A stretch of 64,000 bases of DNA. Origin: Sphingobacteriia bacterium 28-36-52. Lineage in GTDB: Bacteria; Bacteroidota; Bacteroidia; Chitinophagales; Chitinophagaceae. The DNA is taken from positions 124,001 to 188,000 of the forward strand of contig NCGN01000001.1 in NCBI GenBank assembly GCA_002281575.1, given 5' to 3'. The position numbers and the translations under genes are program-made. How positions within the stretch are numbered: position 1 is the stretch's first letter; each line of letters begins with the position of its first letter. Of this stretch, positions 17,402-26,756 are shown in pieces. The notes under the pieces are model-generated. The model saw only the letters and a list, made by a program, of their open reading frames with translations, ran no database searches and was not told the DNA's origin.

Positions 17402-20400
17402 ATGCAGTTCAATAAGATCAATAACATTACGGGCTGGCTGGTTTTCATTGTTGCCAGCGCAGTGTATACACTTACTGCCGAAGCTGGTGGAAGCTTATGG
17501 GATTGTGGTGAGTTTGTAAGTAGTTGTTTTAAATTACAAATACCCCATCCTCCAGGTGCCCCTTTGTTTGTAATTTTAGGTAGAATATTTATTATTTTAT
17601 TTGGAGATGATCCAATGAGTGCTGCAAAAGCGGTTAATATGATGAGTGCAATTGCAAGTGCATTCACCATTTTGTTTCTTTTCTGGACTATTACTCATTT
17701 TGCCCGCAGAATTATCAATATAAAAACAACCGATACGCCCAATAGTTATCAAATTTGGAGTATAATGGGTGCAGGAGTGGTAGGTGCATTGGCCTATACA
17801 TTTAGCGATTCTTTTTGGTATAGTGCTGTTGAAGGTGAAGTATATGCTTTGTCTTCTTTTTTTACTGCAATTGTTTTTTGGGCTATACTTAAATGGGAAA
17901 ACCATGCGGATGAACCGGGTGCAGACCGCTGGATTGTGTTTATCTTTTTCATGATGGGATTGTCTATAGGTGTTCACTTGTTGAATCTATTAACTATACC
18001 AGCTATTGTGATGGTTTATTATTTTAGAAAAAGAGACAACTTTAATTATGAATTAATTCGTTCTTGGTTTATTAAGATTGTATCTATTGGTGGAGCGTTA
18101 GCCTTTATTGCTGCCTTAGTTGGCGCAGCTGCTGAAGCTACCGACAATGTTCCAATGGATGGAACAATTGGGGGGCTAATGATATTGGCTACCCTTGTTG
18201 GCGTAGGATTATTATTTGTTATTGAAAAATGGAAGCCCGCCCAAAAAGCTTATTATGGTGGTGTTTATATTTTCTTTGTTATTGGATGTGTTATTACGGG
18301 TGCTGTTCAAGTAGGCGTTATTCAATATTCAATTAAAATGGCTGGCTCATTTGATAGATGGATGGTAAACGGAGTAGGTATGCCTTTCTTTAGTGGGTTC
18401 ACGCTGTTCTTTATTTTGGTTGCAGCATTATTATGGTATGGATTAAAATTAGCTGCTAAGAAAGCATGGCCTTATTTAACTCTATCTATCTGGTGCATCA
18501 GCTTTATGTTTATAGGCTACAGTACTTACTTAACTACAATGATTAGGAGTAGTGCAAATCCTTCTGTGGATATGTACAACGTAGACAACCCAATGAGTTT
18601 AGTGGGTTACTTAGGTCGTGAACAATATGGTGATTTTCCATTACTATACGGTCAAAAATTCACAGCACAGCCCGTTGATTTAAAAAATACGGGTATGCGT
18701 TATCAGAAAGCCCGGGATAAATACATTGAAGTAGGTCAGGATAAAAAATACGTGTATAATCCCGAAGACAAAATGTTGTTCCCAAGGGTTTGGGATGCAA
18801 GCGATGATCAATACCATGCTTACTACTATTCTGCATTTTTGAATATACCGAAATTAAAAGATGGTACTTATGAAAGATCCCCTAATCAGGTAGATAACGT
18901 TAAATTCTTTGTAGGCTATCAGGTTTATTGGATGTATTTCCGCTATTTCATGTGGAATTTTTCGGGTAAACAAAATGATATTCAAGGTGTTTACACAGGG
19001 AATGTTCGTGATGGAAACTGGATTACTGGGATATCTTTTGTTGACAATTTAATTTATGGAGATCAGTCAAAATTGCCCGATTCTCTAAAAAATAACAAGG
19101 CCAACAATAAGTTATTTGCCTTGCCATTTATCTTAGGTATTTTGGGCTTTGTATATCACCGTAAAAAAAGAGGGGATGATGCTTTTGCAAATTTATTAAT
19201 GTTCTTCTTTACCGGCTTTGCAATTGTTTTATACTTAAATCAAGCCGGTAACCAGCCTCGTGAGCGTGATTATGCTTATGTAGGAAGTTTTTATGCATTT
19301 GCGGTTTGGATTGGATTGGGAGTAATGGCAGTTATTACTTTCTTAGAGAAAAAAATGAAGCCTGCCGTAGCTGCTATATTAGCAACTGTTATTTGTTTGC
19401 TTGCTGTTCCTGCTTTAATGGCACAACAAGAATGGGATGATCATGACAGAAGCAAAAAAGTTTTGGCTCGTGACTTAGCACGCGATTATTTAGAAAGCTG
19501 TGCACCCAATGCCATTCTATTCACATTTGGAGACAATGACACTTATCCATTGTGGTATGCACAAGAGGTGGAAGGTATTAGACCAGATATTCGGGTTATT
19601 AACTATAGTTTATTGGGTATAGATTGGTACATCAATGAAATGAGATACAAAGTAAATGAGAGTGCACCTATTGATGTAATTTGGTCTGCCGAACAAATTG
19701 AAGGTGGTAAAAGAGATTATGCTTTGTATCGTCCTAAGCCCAATATTCCTGAAGATCGTTATTATGACCTATACGATTTAATGAAAAATTATGTAGGTAG
19801 TGATGATCCAATCAATATGGAAGACAGGGGTAATGGAGAAGCATTGAGTACTTTCCCTGTAAGAAAATTCTCTGTTCCTGTAGACAAGGTTCAGGTGTTG
19901 GCTAATAAAACAGTGAACGCCAACGATAGTGTTGTTGCTGAATTAAGATTTGAATTACCTAAGAGTTCAATGATGAAAAATGATATGGCTGTTTTAAATA
20001 TCATTGCTGCCAATAAATGGAATCGTCCCATCTATTTCACTAATCCTCAGGTTGATTTAGGATTTGATGAATTTTTACGCAGAGATGGATTGAGTCATAG
20101 ACTCGTTCCTGTTCAAGGCTCTAAAGTAAACACCGATTGGATGATGTCTAAAGCAATCAATGTATTTGCCGCAGGAAATGCAAATGTAAAAGGGGTCTAT
20201 TTTGATGAAGAGAATAGAAGACACTTGAATAGTATTAGAACTGCTTATACTGAATTAGCTATTGATTTAGCAGCTAAAGGCAGAAAAGAAGATGCTAGAA
20301 AAGTATTACAGAAAGTAGACAAGTTAATGGATGAAGAAAATTTCCCTTATGGAATGGTTAGTAGAGGGAATATGCATAATAGAAATACTTTGATGTTCTT

Positions 20401-20644
20401 AGAAGCTTGTTATATGGCAGAAGATAAAAGTTTAATTGAAAAAGTAGCTGCTTCTGTAGGTAAAGATCTTCAGCAACAAATCAACTATTATAATTCGCTT
20501 ACTGGTAGGAAGGCCGAATTAATGGAAGATGAAAAAAGAATTGCAGAAGGTTATATGGAAGGGATGGAGAGAATGAAGTCTGTATATAATCCAGCCATTC
20601 AAATTCCAGGTAAGTTAATGGCCCCGAGAGACAGCAGTAAATAG
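17402..20644 (+). CDS. DUF2723 (TMEM260-like) multi-pass membrane protein, probable GT-C glycosyltransferase
   Basis: A 1080-residue protein with roughly a dozen membrane helices in its first 680 residues and a soluble C-terminal part with helical, TPR-like segments (about 950-1060). The first outside loop holds acidic residues D34 and E37 in WDCGEF, followed by HPPGAPLF, as expected for the catalytic acidic pair of GT-C enzymes. DUF2723 is shared with human TMEM260, a protein O-mannosyltransferase. In Bacteroidota a role in general protein O-glycosylation outside the inner membrane is plausible. That function is inference here; the family call is firm. A strong terminator follows. Confidence 0.85.
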   Translation: MQFNKINNITGWLVFIVASAVYTLTAEAGGSLWDCGEFVSSCFKLQIPHPPGAPLFVILGRIFIILFGDDPMSAAKAVNMMSAIASAFTILFLFWTITHFARRIINIKTTDTPNSYQIWSIMGAGVVGALAYTFSDSFWYSAVEGEVYALSSFFTAIVFWAILKWENHADEPGADRWIVFIFFMMGLSIGVHLLNLLTIPAIVMVYYFRKRDNFNYELIRSWFIKIVSIGGALAFIAALVGAAAEATDNVPMDGTIGGLMILATLVGVGLLFVIEKWKPAQKAYYGGVYIFFVIGCVITGAVQVGVIQYSIKMAGSFDRWMVNGVGMPFFSGFTLFFILVAALLWYGLKLAAKKAWPYLTLSIWCISFMFIGYSTYLTTMIRSSANPSVDMYNVDNPMSLVGYLGREQYGDFPLLYGQKFTAQPVDLKNTGMRYQKARDKYIEVGQDKKYVYNPEDKMLFPRVWDASDDQYHAYYYSAFLNIPKLKDGTYERSPNQVDNVKFFVGYQVYWMYFRYFMWNFSGKQNDIQGVYTGNVRDGNWITGISFVDNLIYGDQSKLPDSLKNNKANNKLFALPFILGILGFVYHRKKRGDDAFANLLMFFFTGFAIVLYLNQAGNQPRERDYAYVGSFYAFAVWIGLGVMAVITFLEKKMKPAVAAILATVICLLAVPALMAQQEWDDHDRSKKVLARDLARDYLESCAPNAILFTFGDNDTYPLWYAQEVEGIRPDIRVINYSLLGIDWYINEMRYKVNESAPIDVIWSAEQIEGGKRDYALYRPKPNIPEDRYYDLYDLMKNYVGSDDPINMEDRGNGEALSTFPVRKFSVPVDKVQVLANKTVNANDSVVAELRFELPKSSMMKNDMAVLNIIAANKWNRPIYFTNPQVDLGFDEFLRRDGLSHRLVPVQGSKVNTDWMMSKAINVFAAGNANVKGVYFDEENRRHLNSIRTAYTELAIDLAAKGRKEDARKVLQKVDKLMDEENFPYGMVSRGNMHNRNTLMFLEACYMAEDKSLIEKVAASVGKDLQQQINYYNSLTGRKAELMEDEKRIAEGYMEGMERMKSVYNPAIQIPGKLMAPRDSSK

Positions 20645-20663
20645 TATTAAAAAGAGTATATTG

Positions 20664-20695
20664 AATCGTCCCGAGTTTTCGGGGCGATTTTTTTT
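20664..20695 (+). terminator. Intrinsic terminator after the DUF2723 gene
   Basis: Ten-pair stem AATCGTCCCG / CGGGGCGATT with one G-T pair and loop AGTTTT, followed by a run of eight Ts. Confidence 0.9.
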
Positions 20696-20730
20696 GAACT
20701 TAATAGACTTATAAATGTTATTTAAAAAAT

Positions 20731-21828
20731 ATGATTGGGTACCAATTTTTTGCTTTTAATCCTGAAAATACCGGCAAGTCAAAGTTTGAGCAGTTGCTCG
20801 ATATATTCATGCAATTGCTTACCTATACTAGCGGAGATGCTTCAGAATCGTTGAGTTGGATGAATGAATTAGATAAGCAATATCATTTTACCGATAAGGA
20901 TTATGGAATGGGCGATTTTATTGAAGATCTTAAGCAAAATGGCTACTTAAAAGAAGACCCAGCAAATGGTGATTTTAGTATTACGGGCAAGTCAGAACAG
21001 ACAATCCGAAAGAAAAGCTTAGAAGAAATTTTTGGGAAACTAAAGAAAGCAGGTAAAGGGAACCATCAAACATTCAAGCCAGGTCAAGGTGATGAAGTGA
21101 ATTCAGATACTAGGCCATTTCAGTTTGGTGATATGCTAGAGCAGATTGATTTTACAGAGAGTATAAGAAACGCACAAATCAATAGAGGGGTAGAAGCATT
21201 CTCCATGCACGAAGACGATTTGCAAATTAGAGAAGCAGATTTTAAAACACAAACTTCTACAGTGCTAATGATTGATATCTCTCATTCCATGATACTATAT
21301 GGAGAAGATAGAATTACCCCTGCTAAGAAAGTGGCCATGGCTTTGTGTGAATTGATTACGACTAAGTACCCAAAAGATACCATTGATATAGTTGTGTTTG
21401 GAAATGATGCTTGGAGTATAGAAATGAAAGACCTTACGTATTTAAAAGTTGGGCCTTATCATACCAATACGGTTGCAGGCCTAGAATTGGCCATGGATTT
21501 GCTCAGAAGACGAAAGAATCCAAACAAGCAGATTTTTATGATCACAGATGGTAAACCTACTTGTTTGAAAATTGGTAAACAGTACTATAAAAATAGTTTT
21601 GGATTAGATAGAAAAGTAGTGAATCGATGCATCAATTTAGCAGCACAATGTAAAAAATTAAAGATACCCATCACCACGTTTATGATTGCTTCAGATCCCT
21701 ATCTGCAGCAGTTTGTACAGGAATTTACCGAAATGAATAACGGCAAAGCATATTTTGCTTCATTGGATAAATTAGGGGCATTTATATTTAAAGATTTTGA
21801 AAGTGGAAAAAGAAAAACAGTTTATTAA
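20731..21828 (+). CDS. VWA (von Willebrand A) domain protein paired with an AAA+ ATPase
   Basis: A 365-residue soluble protein. Residues about 175-360 form a VWA domain with a complete metal-ion site: D182-x-S184-x-S186 (DISHS), a threonine in PYHTNTVAG, and D273 (ITDGKPT). The N-terminal 170 residues are helical and charged, without a known domain that I recognise. No signal peptide or membrane helix, so it acts in the cytoplasm. It is one base upstream of the AAA+ gene, and the pair resembles the VWA/AAA partnership of magnesium chelatase D/I, CoxE/CoxD and MoxR systems. Such pairs remodel or load metals into a target protein; the target here is unknown. Confidence 0.85.
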   Translation: MIGYQFFAFNPENTGKSKFEQLLDIFMQLLTYTSGDASESLSWMNELDKQYHFTDKDYGMGDFIEDLKQNGYLKEDPANGDFSITGKSEQTIRKKSLEEIFGKLKKAGKGNHQTFKPGQGDEVNSDTRPFQFGDMLEQIDFTESIRNAQINRGVEAFSMHEDDLQIREADFKTQTSTVLMIDISHSMILYGEDRITPAKKVAMALCELITTKYPKDTIDIVVFGNDAWSIEMKDLTYLKVGPYHTNTVAGLELAMDLLRRRKNPNKQIFMITDGKPTCLKIGKQYYKNSFGLDRKVVNRCINLAAQCKKLKIPITTFMIASDPYLQQFVQEFTEMNNGKAYFASLDKLGAFIFKDFESGKRKTVY

Positions 21829-21829
21829 A

Positions 21830-23380
21830 ATGAAAAAAGCAAAGAAAGCTCAATACGATATTATTTATAATTTAGGTCAACTGAAAGCAAGTGGATATCA
21901 AACTAAATCGGTTAAAGAAGAAGTAAGAAACAACCTAATTAAAACTATACAAAATAAAGAGAATCCTTTTGTTGGTATATTGGGCTATGAAGACACTGTT
22001 ATACCTGATACAGAAAGAGCTTTACTGAGTCAGCATAATATTTTGTTTTTAGGTCTTCGCGGTCAGGCCAAAACAAGGATGGCAAGGCAAATGATTGACC
22101 TGTTAGATGAATACATACCTGTTATAGCAGGTTCCGAGGTAAACGACGACCCTTTTACACCATTAAGCAGGTATGCTCATGATTTGATAGCAGAAAAAGG
22201 CGATGATACCCCCATTGAATGGGTACACCGATCTGCACGTTATGGAGAAAAGTTGGCTACGCCAGATGTGAGTGTTGCAGACTTAATTGGAGACATCGAT
22301 CCTATTAAAGCGGCTAATTTAAAGTTGAGTTTTTCAGATGAAAAAGTAATTCATTACGGCATTATTCCTAGAAGCAACAGAGGTATTTTTGTTATCAATG
22401 AATTACCTGATTTACAAGCCAGAATACAAGTGGCATTGTTTAATATTTTACAAGAAGGCGATATTCAAATCAGGGGCTTCAAATTAAGAATGCCTTTAGA
22501 TATTTTATTTGTATTCACCGCAAACCCAGAAGACTATACCAATAGAGGAAGTATTGTTACTCCATTAAAAGACCGTATTGAGAGTCAAATACTCACACAC
22601 TATCCAAAAAATATTGAAACGTCATTGGCTATTACAGAGCAAGAAGCCAATATTTTACCAGCTCAAAAAGAAAGAGTCAATATAAGCGATTTAATAAAAC
22701 GCATTATAGAACAAGTTGCATTTGAAGCAAGGTCTAATGAATATGTTGATAGAAAAAGTGGGGTAAGTGCAAGGCTAACTATTGCGGCATTAGAGAATGC
22801 AGTTAGCAGTGCAGAAAGACGTGCCATTATTCATAATGAAGCTACTACTCAGGTTTGGATTAGTGATTTAACAGGCATTATACCCGCAATAACTGGTAAA
22901 ATTGAATTGGTATACGAGGGAGAACAAGAAGGCCCCTATCAGGTTGCCGTAAATTTGATAGATAAATCGGTTCGACATTTGTTTATTCAATACTTCCCCA
23001 ATCCAGAACAATCAAAAAAGAGAAGAACTACTGGTAAGAAATCAGTAGAGGAAGCTGCGGCTAATGAGAGCCCTTATAAAACAATTACTCGTTGGTTCGA
23101 CGCTGGCAATCATATTGAATTGCTATTAGACATGAAGGATGCGGCTAAAATTGAAACCCTATACCAAATAGATGGGTTATATGCATTGGTTAAAAAATAT
23201 TATCCGCTCGCTAATGCCAATGAAAATGCATTGTTGATGGAATTTGTATTACATGGGTTAGCCGCTTATTCTATGATCAGCAAAAAGTCTTTGGATGGCA
23301 AATTAACCTTTAATGATTTAATGGGAAGCATGATGAATTTTGAAAATTTTGGAACCGAAGAAGAAGAGGAAGATCTCTAA
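21830..23380 (+). CDS. AAA+ ATPase, magnesium-chelatase/MoxR-like, partner of the VWA protein
   Basis: A 516-residue protein starting at the ATG one base after the VWA gene (a TTG 33 bases upstream is rejected because it lies inside that gene). The Walker A motif is GLRGQAKT (G75-T82). The Walker B strand reads FVINELPDL, with Asn190 where Asp is usual and Glu191 kept; I recall INELPDL as typical of this subfamily. The arginine-rich sensor region DRIESQILTHYP and a C-terminal helical lid follow. Often named sigma-54-interacting regulator or magnesium chelatase in databases, but neither the sigma-54 GAFTGA loop nor a chelatase H subunit is present. A remodelling chaperone is most likely. Confidence 0.85.
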   Translation: MKKAKKAQYDIIYNLGQLKASGYQTKSVKEEVRNNLIKTIQNKENPFVGILGYEDTVIPDTERALLSQHNILFLGLRGQAKTRMARQMIDLLDEYIPVIAGSEVNDDPFTPLSRYAHDLIAEKGDDTPIEWVHRSARYGEKLATPDVSVADLIGDIDPIKAANLKLSFSDEKVIHYGIIPRSNRGIFVINELPDLQARIQVALFNILQEGDIQIRGFKLRMPLDILFVFTANPEDYTNRGSIVTPLKDRIESQILTHYPKNIETSLAITEQEANILPAQKERVNISDLIKRIIEQVAFEARSNEYVDRKSGVSARLTIAALENAVSSAERRAIIHNEATTQVWISDLTGIIPAITGKIELVYEGEQEGPYQVAVNLIDKSVRHLFIQYFPNPEQSKKRRTTGKKSVEEAAANESPYKTITRWFDAGNHIELLLDMKDAAKIETLYQIDGLYALVKKYYPLANANENALLMEFVLHGLAAYSMISKKSLDGKLTFNDLMGSMMNFENFGTEEEEEDL

Positions 23381-24504
23381 ATCAGTTCTTTTAATTTTTC
23401 AACAACAGCATCTATTTCGGCTATGGTATTGTGTTTACTAAAGCTAAATCTAACAGTAACCTGATTGGGGTTGTTGTTAATTGCTCTAATAACATGAGAT
23501 CCTTGGTCGGCCCCACTAGTGCAGGCACTTCCTCCGCTGGCACAAATATTATTGATGTCTAGGTTGAATAATATCATTTCGCTTTTCTCTGTCTTAGGAA
23601 AACTAACGCTTAAAACAGCATACAAGGATTTGCCAGATGGATCTCCATTAAACGAAATGCCTTTGATATTTTTTTTGAGTTGATCCATCATGTATAACTT
23701 CAACTCGGTAATAAATGCACTATCATTTTCGTAATTACTAGTTGCCAATTCAAGGGCTTTTGCAAAACCTATAATGCCGTACAAATTTTCTGTGCCAGCA
23801 CGCATATTTCTTTCTTGGCTTCCCCCATGTACAAAAGGCTTGATTTTTACATTTTCATTAATATACAACATGCCAACTCCTTTAGGGCCATGAAATTTAT
23901 GCCCCGCTCCGGTAATAAAATGCACCGGTGTATTTCTTAAATTAAATGGGAAATGACCAACTGTTTGCACAGTATCAGAATGGAAAATAGCATTGTGTTT
24001 TTTACAAAGCTCGCCCACTGCATGAATATCCAACATATTACCTATTTCGTTATTGGCATGCATTAAAGTAACCAAACATTTTTCCTCACTTTCGGCTAGT
24101 AAATTTTCCAAATCATTCAAATCAATATGCCCGTTAGGTAAAAGCTTCACATAGCTTAATGCGGCTTCTCCATTTTGGTATAAATATTCCACCGTATGAC
24201 TGGTGGCATGGTGTTCAATAGGAGAGCTAATAATATGCTTACATCCTAGGTCTCTTACAGACGCAGTAATGGCCATATTGCTACTTTCTGTACCCCCGCT
24301 AGTAAAGAAAATTTCAGCAGGGTGTGCATTCAATATTTTAGCAACTAATTTTCTGGAATTTTCTATTGCCATCCTAGATTCTCTACCATAAGAATAAATA
24401 GAAGATGGATTACCAAAATGCTTTGTTAAATAAGGCATCATGGCTTCTAATACTGCAGGGTCTAGCGAAGTTGTTGCTGCATTGTCTAGGTAGATTCTTT
24501 CCAT
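23377..24504 (-). CDS. Cysteine desulfurase (NifS/IscS family)
   Basis: A 375-residue PLP enzyme of aminotransferase class V that converts cysteine to alanine and a persulfide for Fe-S cluster or thio-cofactor synthesis. Visible are YLDNAATT at the N-terminus, the PLP lysine K203 in GAGHKFHGPKG, HSDTVQ for cofactor stacking, and the catalytic C328 in SGGSACTSG. The SGGSACTSG loop indicates the NifS/IscS group rather than SufS. No iscU or sufBCD is adjacent. It overlaps the stop of the convergent AAA+ gene by four bases and is 19 bases downstream of glmM on the same strand. Confidence 0.92.
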   Translation of the reverse strand: MERIYLDNAATTSLDPAVLEAMMPYLTKHFGNPSSIYSYGRESRMAIENSRKLVAKILNAHPAEIFFTSGGTESSNMAITASVRDLGCKHIISSPIEHHATSHTVEYLYQNGEAALSYVKLLPNGHIDLNDLENLLAESEEKCLVTLMHANNEIGNMLDIHAVGELCKKHNAIFHSDTVQTVGHFPFNLRNTPVHFITGAGHKFHGPKGVGMLYINENVKIKPFVHGGSQERNMRAGTENLYGIIGFAKALELATSNYENDSAFITELKLYMMDQLKKNIKGISFNGDPSGKSLYAVLSVSFPKTEKSEMILFNLDINNICASGGSACTSGADQGSHVIRAINNNPNQVTVRFSFSKHNTIAEIDAVVEKLKELI

Positions 24505-24523
24505 AAAAACGTTTGATCAATTA

Positions 24524-25915
24524 TTAATTTAATCCAGCTGCTTCCTTAATATCATTCATCAATCTTTTTGCAATATTTGCTGCCACCGTTTCACTATTGC
24601 TTTCGGCGTAAATTCGAATAATAGGTTCTGTATTACTGCTTCTTAAATGAACCCAGTCGTTGTCAAATTCAATCTTAAGACCATCTTCCGTATTAACCGG
24701 ATTCTTTTTATACTTCTTCTTAATTTGTTCAAATATGTTTGATAAGTTAAATCCTGGGGTTAGTTCTATCTTGTTTTTACTCATGAAGTAATCAGGATAG
24801 GTATTCCGGAGTTGTTTTATCGATTTTTTTTCTTTTGCAAGATGGGTTAAAAACAAAGCAATTCCAATTAGTGCATCTCTACCATAATGTAAGTCGGGTA
24901 CAATAATACCTCCATTACCTTCTCCTCCAATCACTGCATTTACTTCTTTCATTTTTGTAACCACATTTACCTCGCCAACTGCACTTGCATAATATATGCC
25001 ACCATGCTTAATCGTAATGTCTTTTAATGCACGAGTACTACTCATATTGCTAACAGTATTGCCTTTGCGATGTTGCAAAACATAGTCTGCAACAGCAACT
25101 AAAGTATACTCTTCTCCAAACAAACTACCATCTTCACATACAAAGCAAAGCCTGTCTACATCGGGGTCTACCGCAATACCCATACTTGCTTTTTGTTTAT
25201 TTACTTCATTGCATAAATCTCTTAAGTGTTCAGGTAATGGTTCAGGGTTATGGGCAAACTGACCATTGACCTCCCCATTTAAAACGGTATATTTTTTTAC
25301 CCCTAATGCATTTAACAAAGCAGGAACTGCAATAGCTCCTGTACTATTGATGGCGTCAATTACAATAGAGAAATTGGCAGCTTTAATGGCGTCTTTATCT
25401 ACCAATGGGTAATTTACACAAGCTTCAATATGTTTTTCCAATAAATTTTCTCCATCTGTTACCTTGCCCAATTGATCTACAGATACAAATTGAAAATCTT
25501 CTTTAGAAGCTATTTCAAGTAATTTTGCTCCATCTGCACCACTTATAAATTCTCCTTTTTGGTTGAGTAATTTTAAAGCATTCCATTCTTTGGGATTATG
25601 GCTGGCAGTTAATATGATTCCTCCAACAGCTTTCTCAGACACTACGGCCATTTCAACAGTTGGTGTGGTGCTTAATCCTAAATTAATTACATCTAGCCCC
25701 ATTGAAATTAGGGTGTTCACTACTAATGCTTGAACCATTTCTCCACTAATTCTACCATCTCTTCCAATGACTACTTTTTTATTTTGATCATTCGATTGTA
25801 TAAGTAAAGTTCCGTATGCAGCAGTAAATCTTACTATATCTACCGGACTCAATGTGTCTCCTGGTTTACCTCCAATAGTGCCTCTAATTCCTGAAATGCT
25901 TTTTATCAATGCCAT
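24524..25915 (-). CDS. glmM: Phosphoglucosamine mutase
   Basis: A 463-residue alpha-D-phosphohexomutase making glucosamine 1-phosphate for peptidoglycan and LPS precursors. The N-terminus SISGIRGTIGG is typical. The phosphoserine is S105 in TASHNPKEWN, and the Mg loop is DPDVDR (D250, D252, D254). GEGNGG near residue 330 is the sugar loop, and RSSNTEPIIRIY the C-terminal phosphate loop. GlmM is favoured over phosphomannomutase because of GEGNGG and overall length. Divergent from the methyltransferase gene, followed by a cysteine desulfurase in the same direction. Confidence 0.88.
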   Translation of the reverse strand: MALIKSISGIRGTIGGKPGDTLSPVDIVRFTAAYGTLLIQSNDQNKKVVIGRDGRISGEMVQALVVNTLISMGLDVINLGLSTTPTVEMAVVSEKAVGGIILTASHNPKEWNALKLLNQKGEFISGADGAKLLEIASKEDFQFVSVDQLGKVTDGENLLEKHIEACVNYPLVDKDAIKAANFSIVIDAINSTGAIAVPALLNALGVKKYTVLNGEVNGQFAHNPEPLPEHLRDLCNEVNKQKASMGIAVDPDVDRLCFVCEDGSLFGEEYTLVAVADYVLQHRKGNTVSNMSSTRALKDITIKHGGIYYASAVGEVNVVTKMKEVNAVIGGEGNGGIIVPDLHYGRDALIGIALFLTHLAKEKKSIKQLRNTYPDYFMSKNKIELTPGFNLSNIFEQIKKKYKKNPVNTEDGLKIEFDNDWVHLRSSNTEPIIRIYAESNSETVAANIAKRLMNDIKEAAGLN

Positions 25916-25936
25916 ATGTAATTGCTTAAACGGCGG

Positions 25937-25944
25937 CGAATATA
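25937..25944 (-). promoter_or_regulatory. Candidate -7-like box TATATTCG upstream of glmM
   Basis: One base off TAnnTTTG, 21 bases before the glmM ATG, in the 82-base divergent gap with the methyltransferase gene, which has its own TTCG-ending box. Confidence 0.25.
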
Positions 25945-25973
25945 ATTCAAATTTTTTGTATGGCTAGGTAACG

Positions 25974-25981
25974 TAACTTCG
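25974..25981 (+). promoter_or_regulatory. Candidate -7-like box TAACTTCG upstream of the methyltransferase
   Basis: One base off TAnnTTTG, 16 bases before the ATG at 25998. It faces away from the glmM box. Confidence 0.25.
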
Positions 25982-25997
25982 CAGTTGAAACATTAAT

Positions 25998-26756
25998 ATG
26001 GCAGACAAAGCATGGTTTAAGGACTGGTTTAATTCTCCTTACTACCATTTATTATACCAACATAGAGATGAAAATGAGGCTGAGCTGTTTATTAATACCC
26101 TCATACGCTATTTACAGCCTACTATTGGAGCAACTATGTTAGACATTGCATGTGGAAAGGGTAGGCATAGTATGGCTTTGGCAGAAATGGGATTTGATGT
26201 AACTGGAATTGATTTATCCGAGGCATCAATCACTGAAGCTAAAGCAGCCGAGTCAGCGCAATTGCATTTTTATCAGCATGATATGCGAAGGGGTTTTAGA
26301 ATTAATTATTTTGATTATGCCTTTAATTTTTTCACCAGCTTTGGTTATTTCAAAACAAGAAGAGAACATGATAATGCAATTAGGATGATGGCCGATAGTA
26401 TTAAACCAGGGGCAATATTGGTTATTGACTATTTAAATGTTCATTTTGTAGAATCCCAATTAGATCCAATTGTTACAACTGAAGTAGAAGAAGTTAAATT
26501 TCATATTAGCAAATGGCAAACAGCTGATCATTTTTTTAAACAAATTCAAATTACCGATAAAGAGCATGCTGCCCCAAGGCATTTATATACAGAGCGAGTG
26601 GCTAAGTTTTCCCTTGGCGATTTTAATGATATGCTTAGTTATCAGCACATGCAAATAGTTGAAGTTTTTGGCAACTATCAACTCGGACATTATGATATTA
26701 AAACATCTCCAAGAATGATTATAGTTGCAAAAAAATTATACGAAAAATCACTATAG
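25998..26756 (+). CDS. Class I SAM-dependent methyltransferase, substrate unknown
   Basis: A 252-residue soluble protein. SAM motif I is MLDIACGKGRHS (residues 48-58, G53-x-G55), followed by VTGIDLSEASI (motif II) and a YAFNFFTSFGYF region typical of methyltransferase domain 25/11 proteins. No substrate-specific motif is recognised, and the neighbours (glmM, tryptophan dioxygenase) give no functional hint. The stop is six bases inside the convergent dioxygenase gene's end. Confidence 0.85.
   Translation: MADKAWFKDWFNSPYYHLLYQHRDENEAELFINTLIRYLQPTIGATMLDIACGKGRHSMALAEMGFDVTGIDLSEASITEAKAAESAQLHFYQHDMRRGFRINYFDYAFNFFTSFGYFKTRREHDNAIRMMADSIKPGAILVIDYLNVHFVESQLDPIVTTEVEEVKFHISKWQTADHFFKQIQITDKEHAAPRHLYTERVAKFSLGDFNDMLSYQHMQIVEVFGNYQLGHYDIKTSPRMIIVAKKLYEKSL

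Noticed and set aside
17597..17977. 126-codon open frame antisense to the DUF2723 gene
   Set aside because: Rich in His, Cys, Asn and Pro in a pattern typical of a shadow frame; it lies wholly inside a strongly supported membrane-protein gene and has no family likeness.
21830..23380. Sigma-54-interacting transcriptional regulator label for the AAA+ protein
   Set aside because: No GAFTGA loop and no DNA-binding or receiver domain; the VWA partner fits a remodelling ATPase better.
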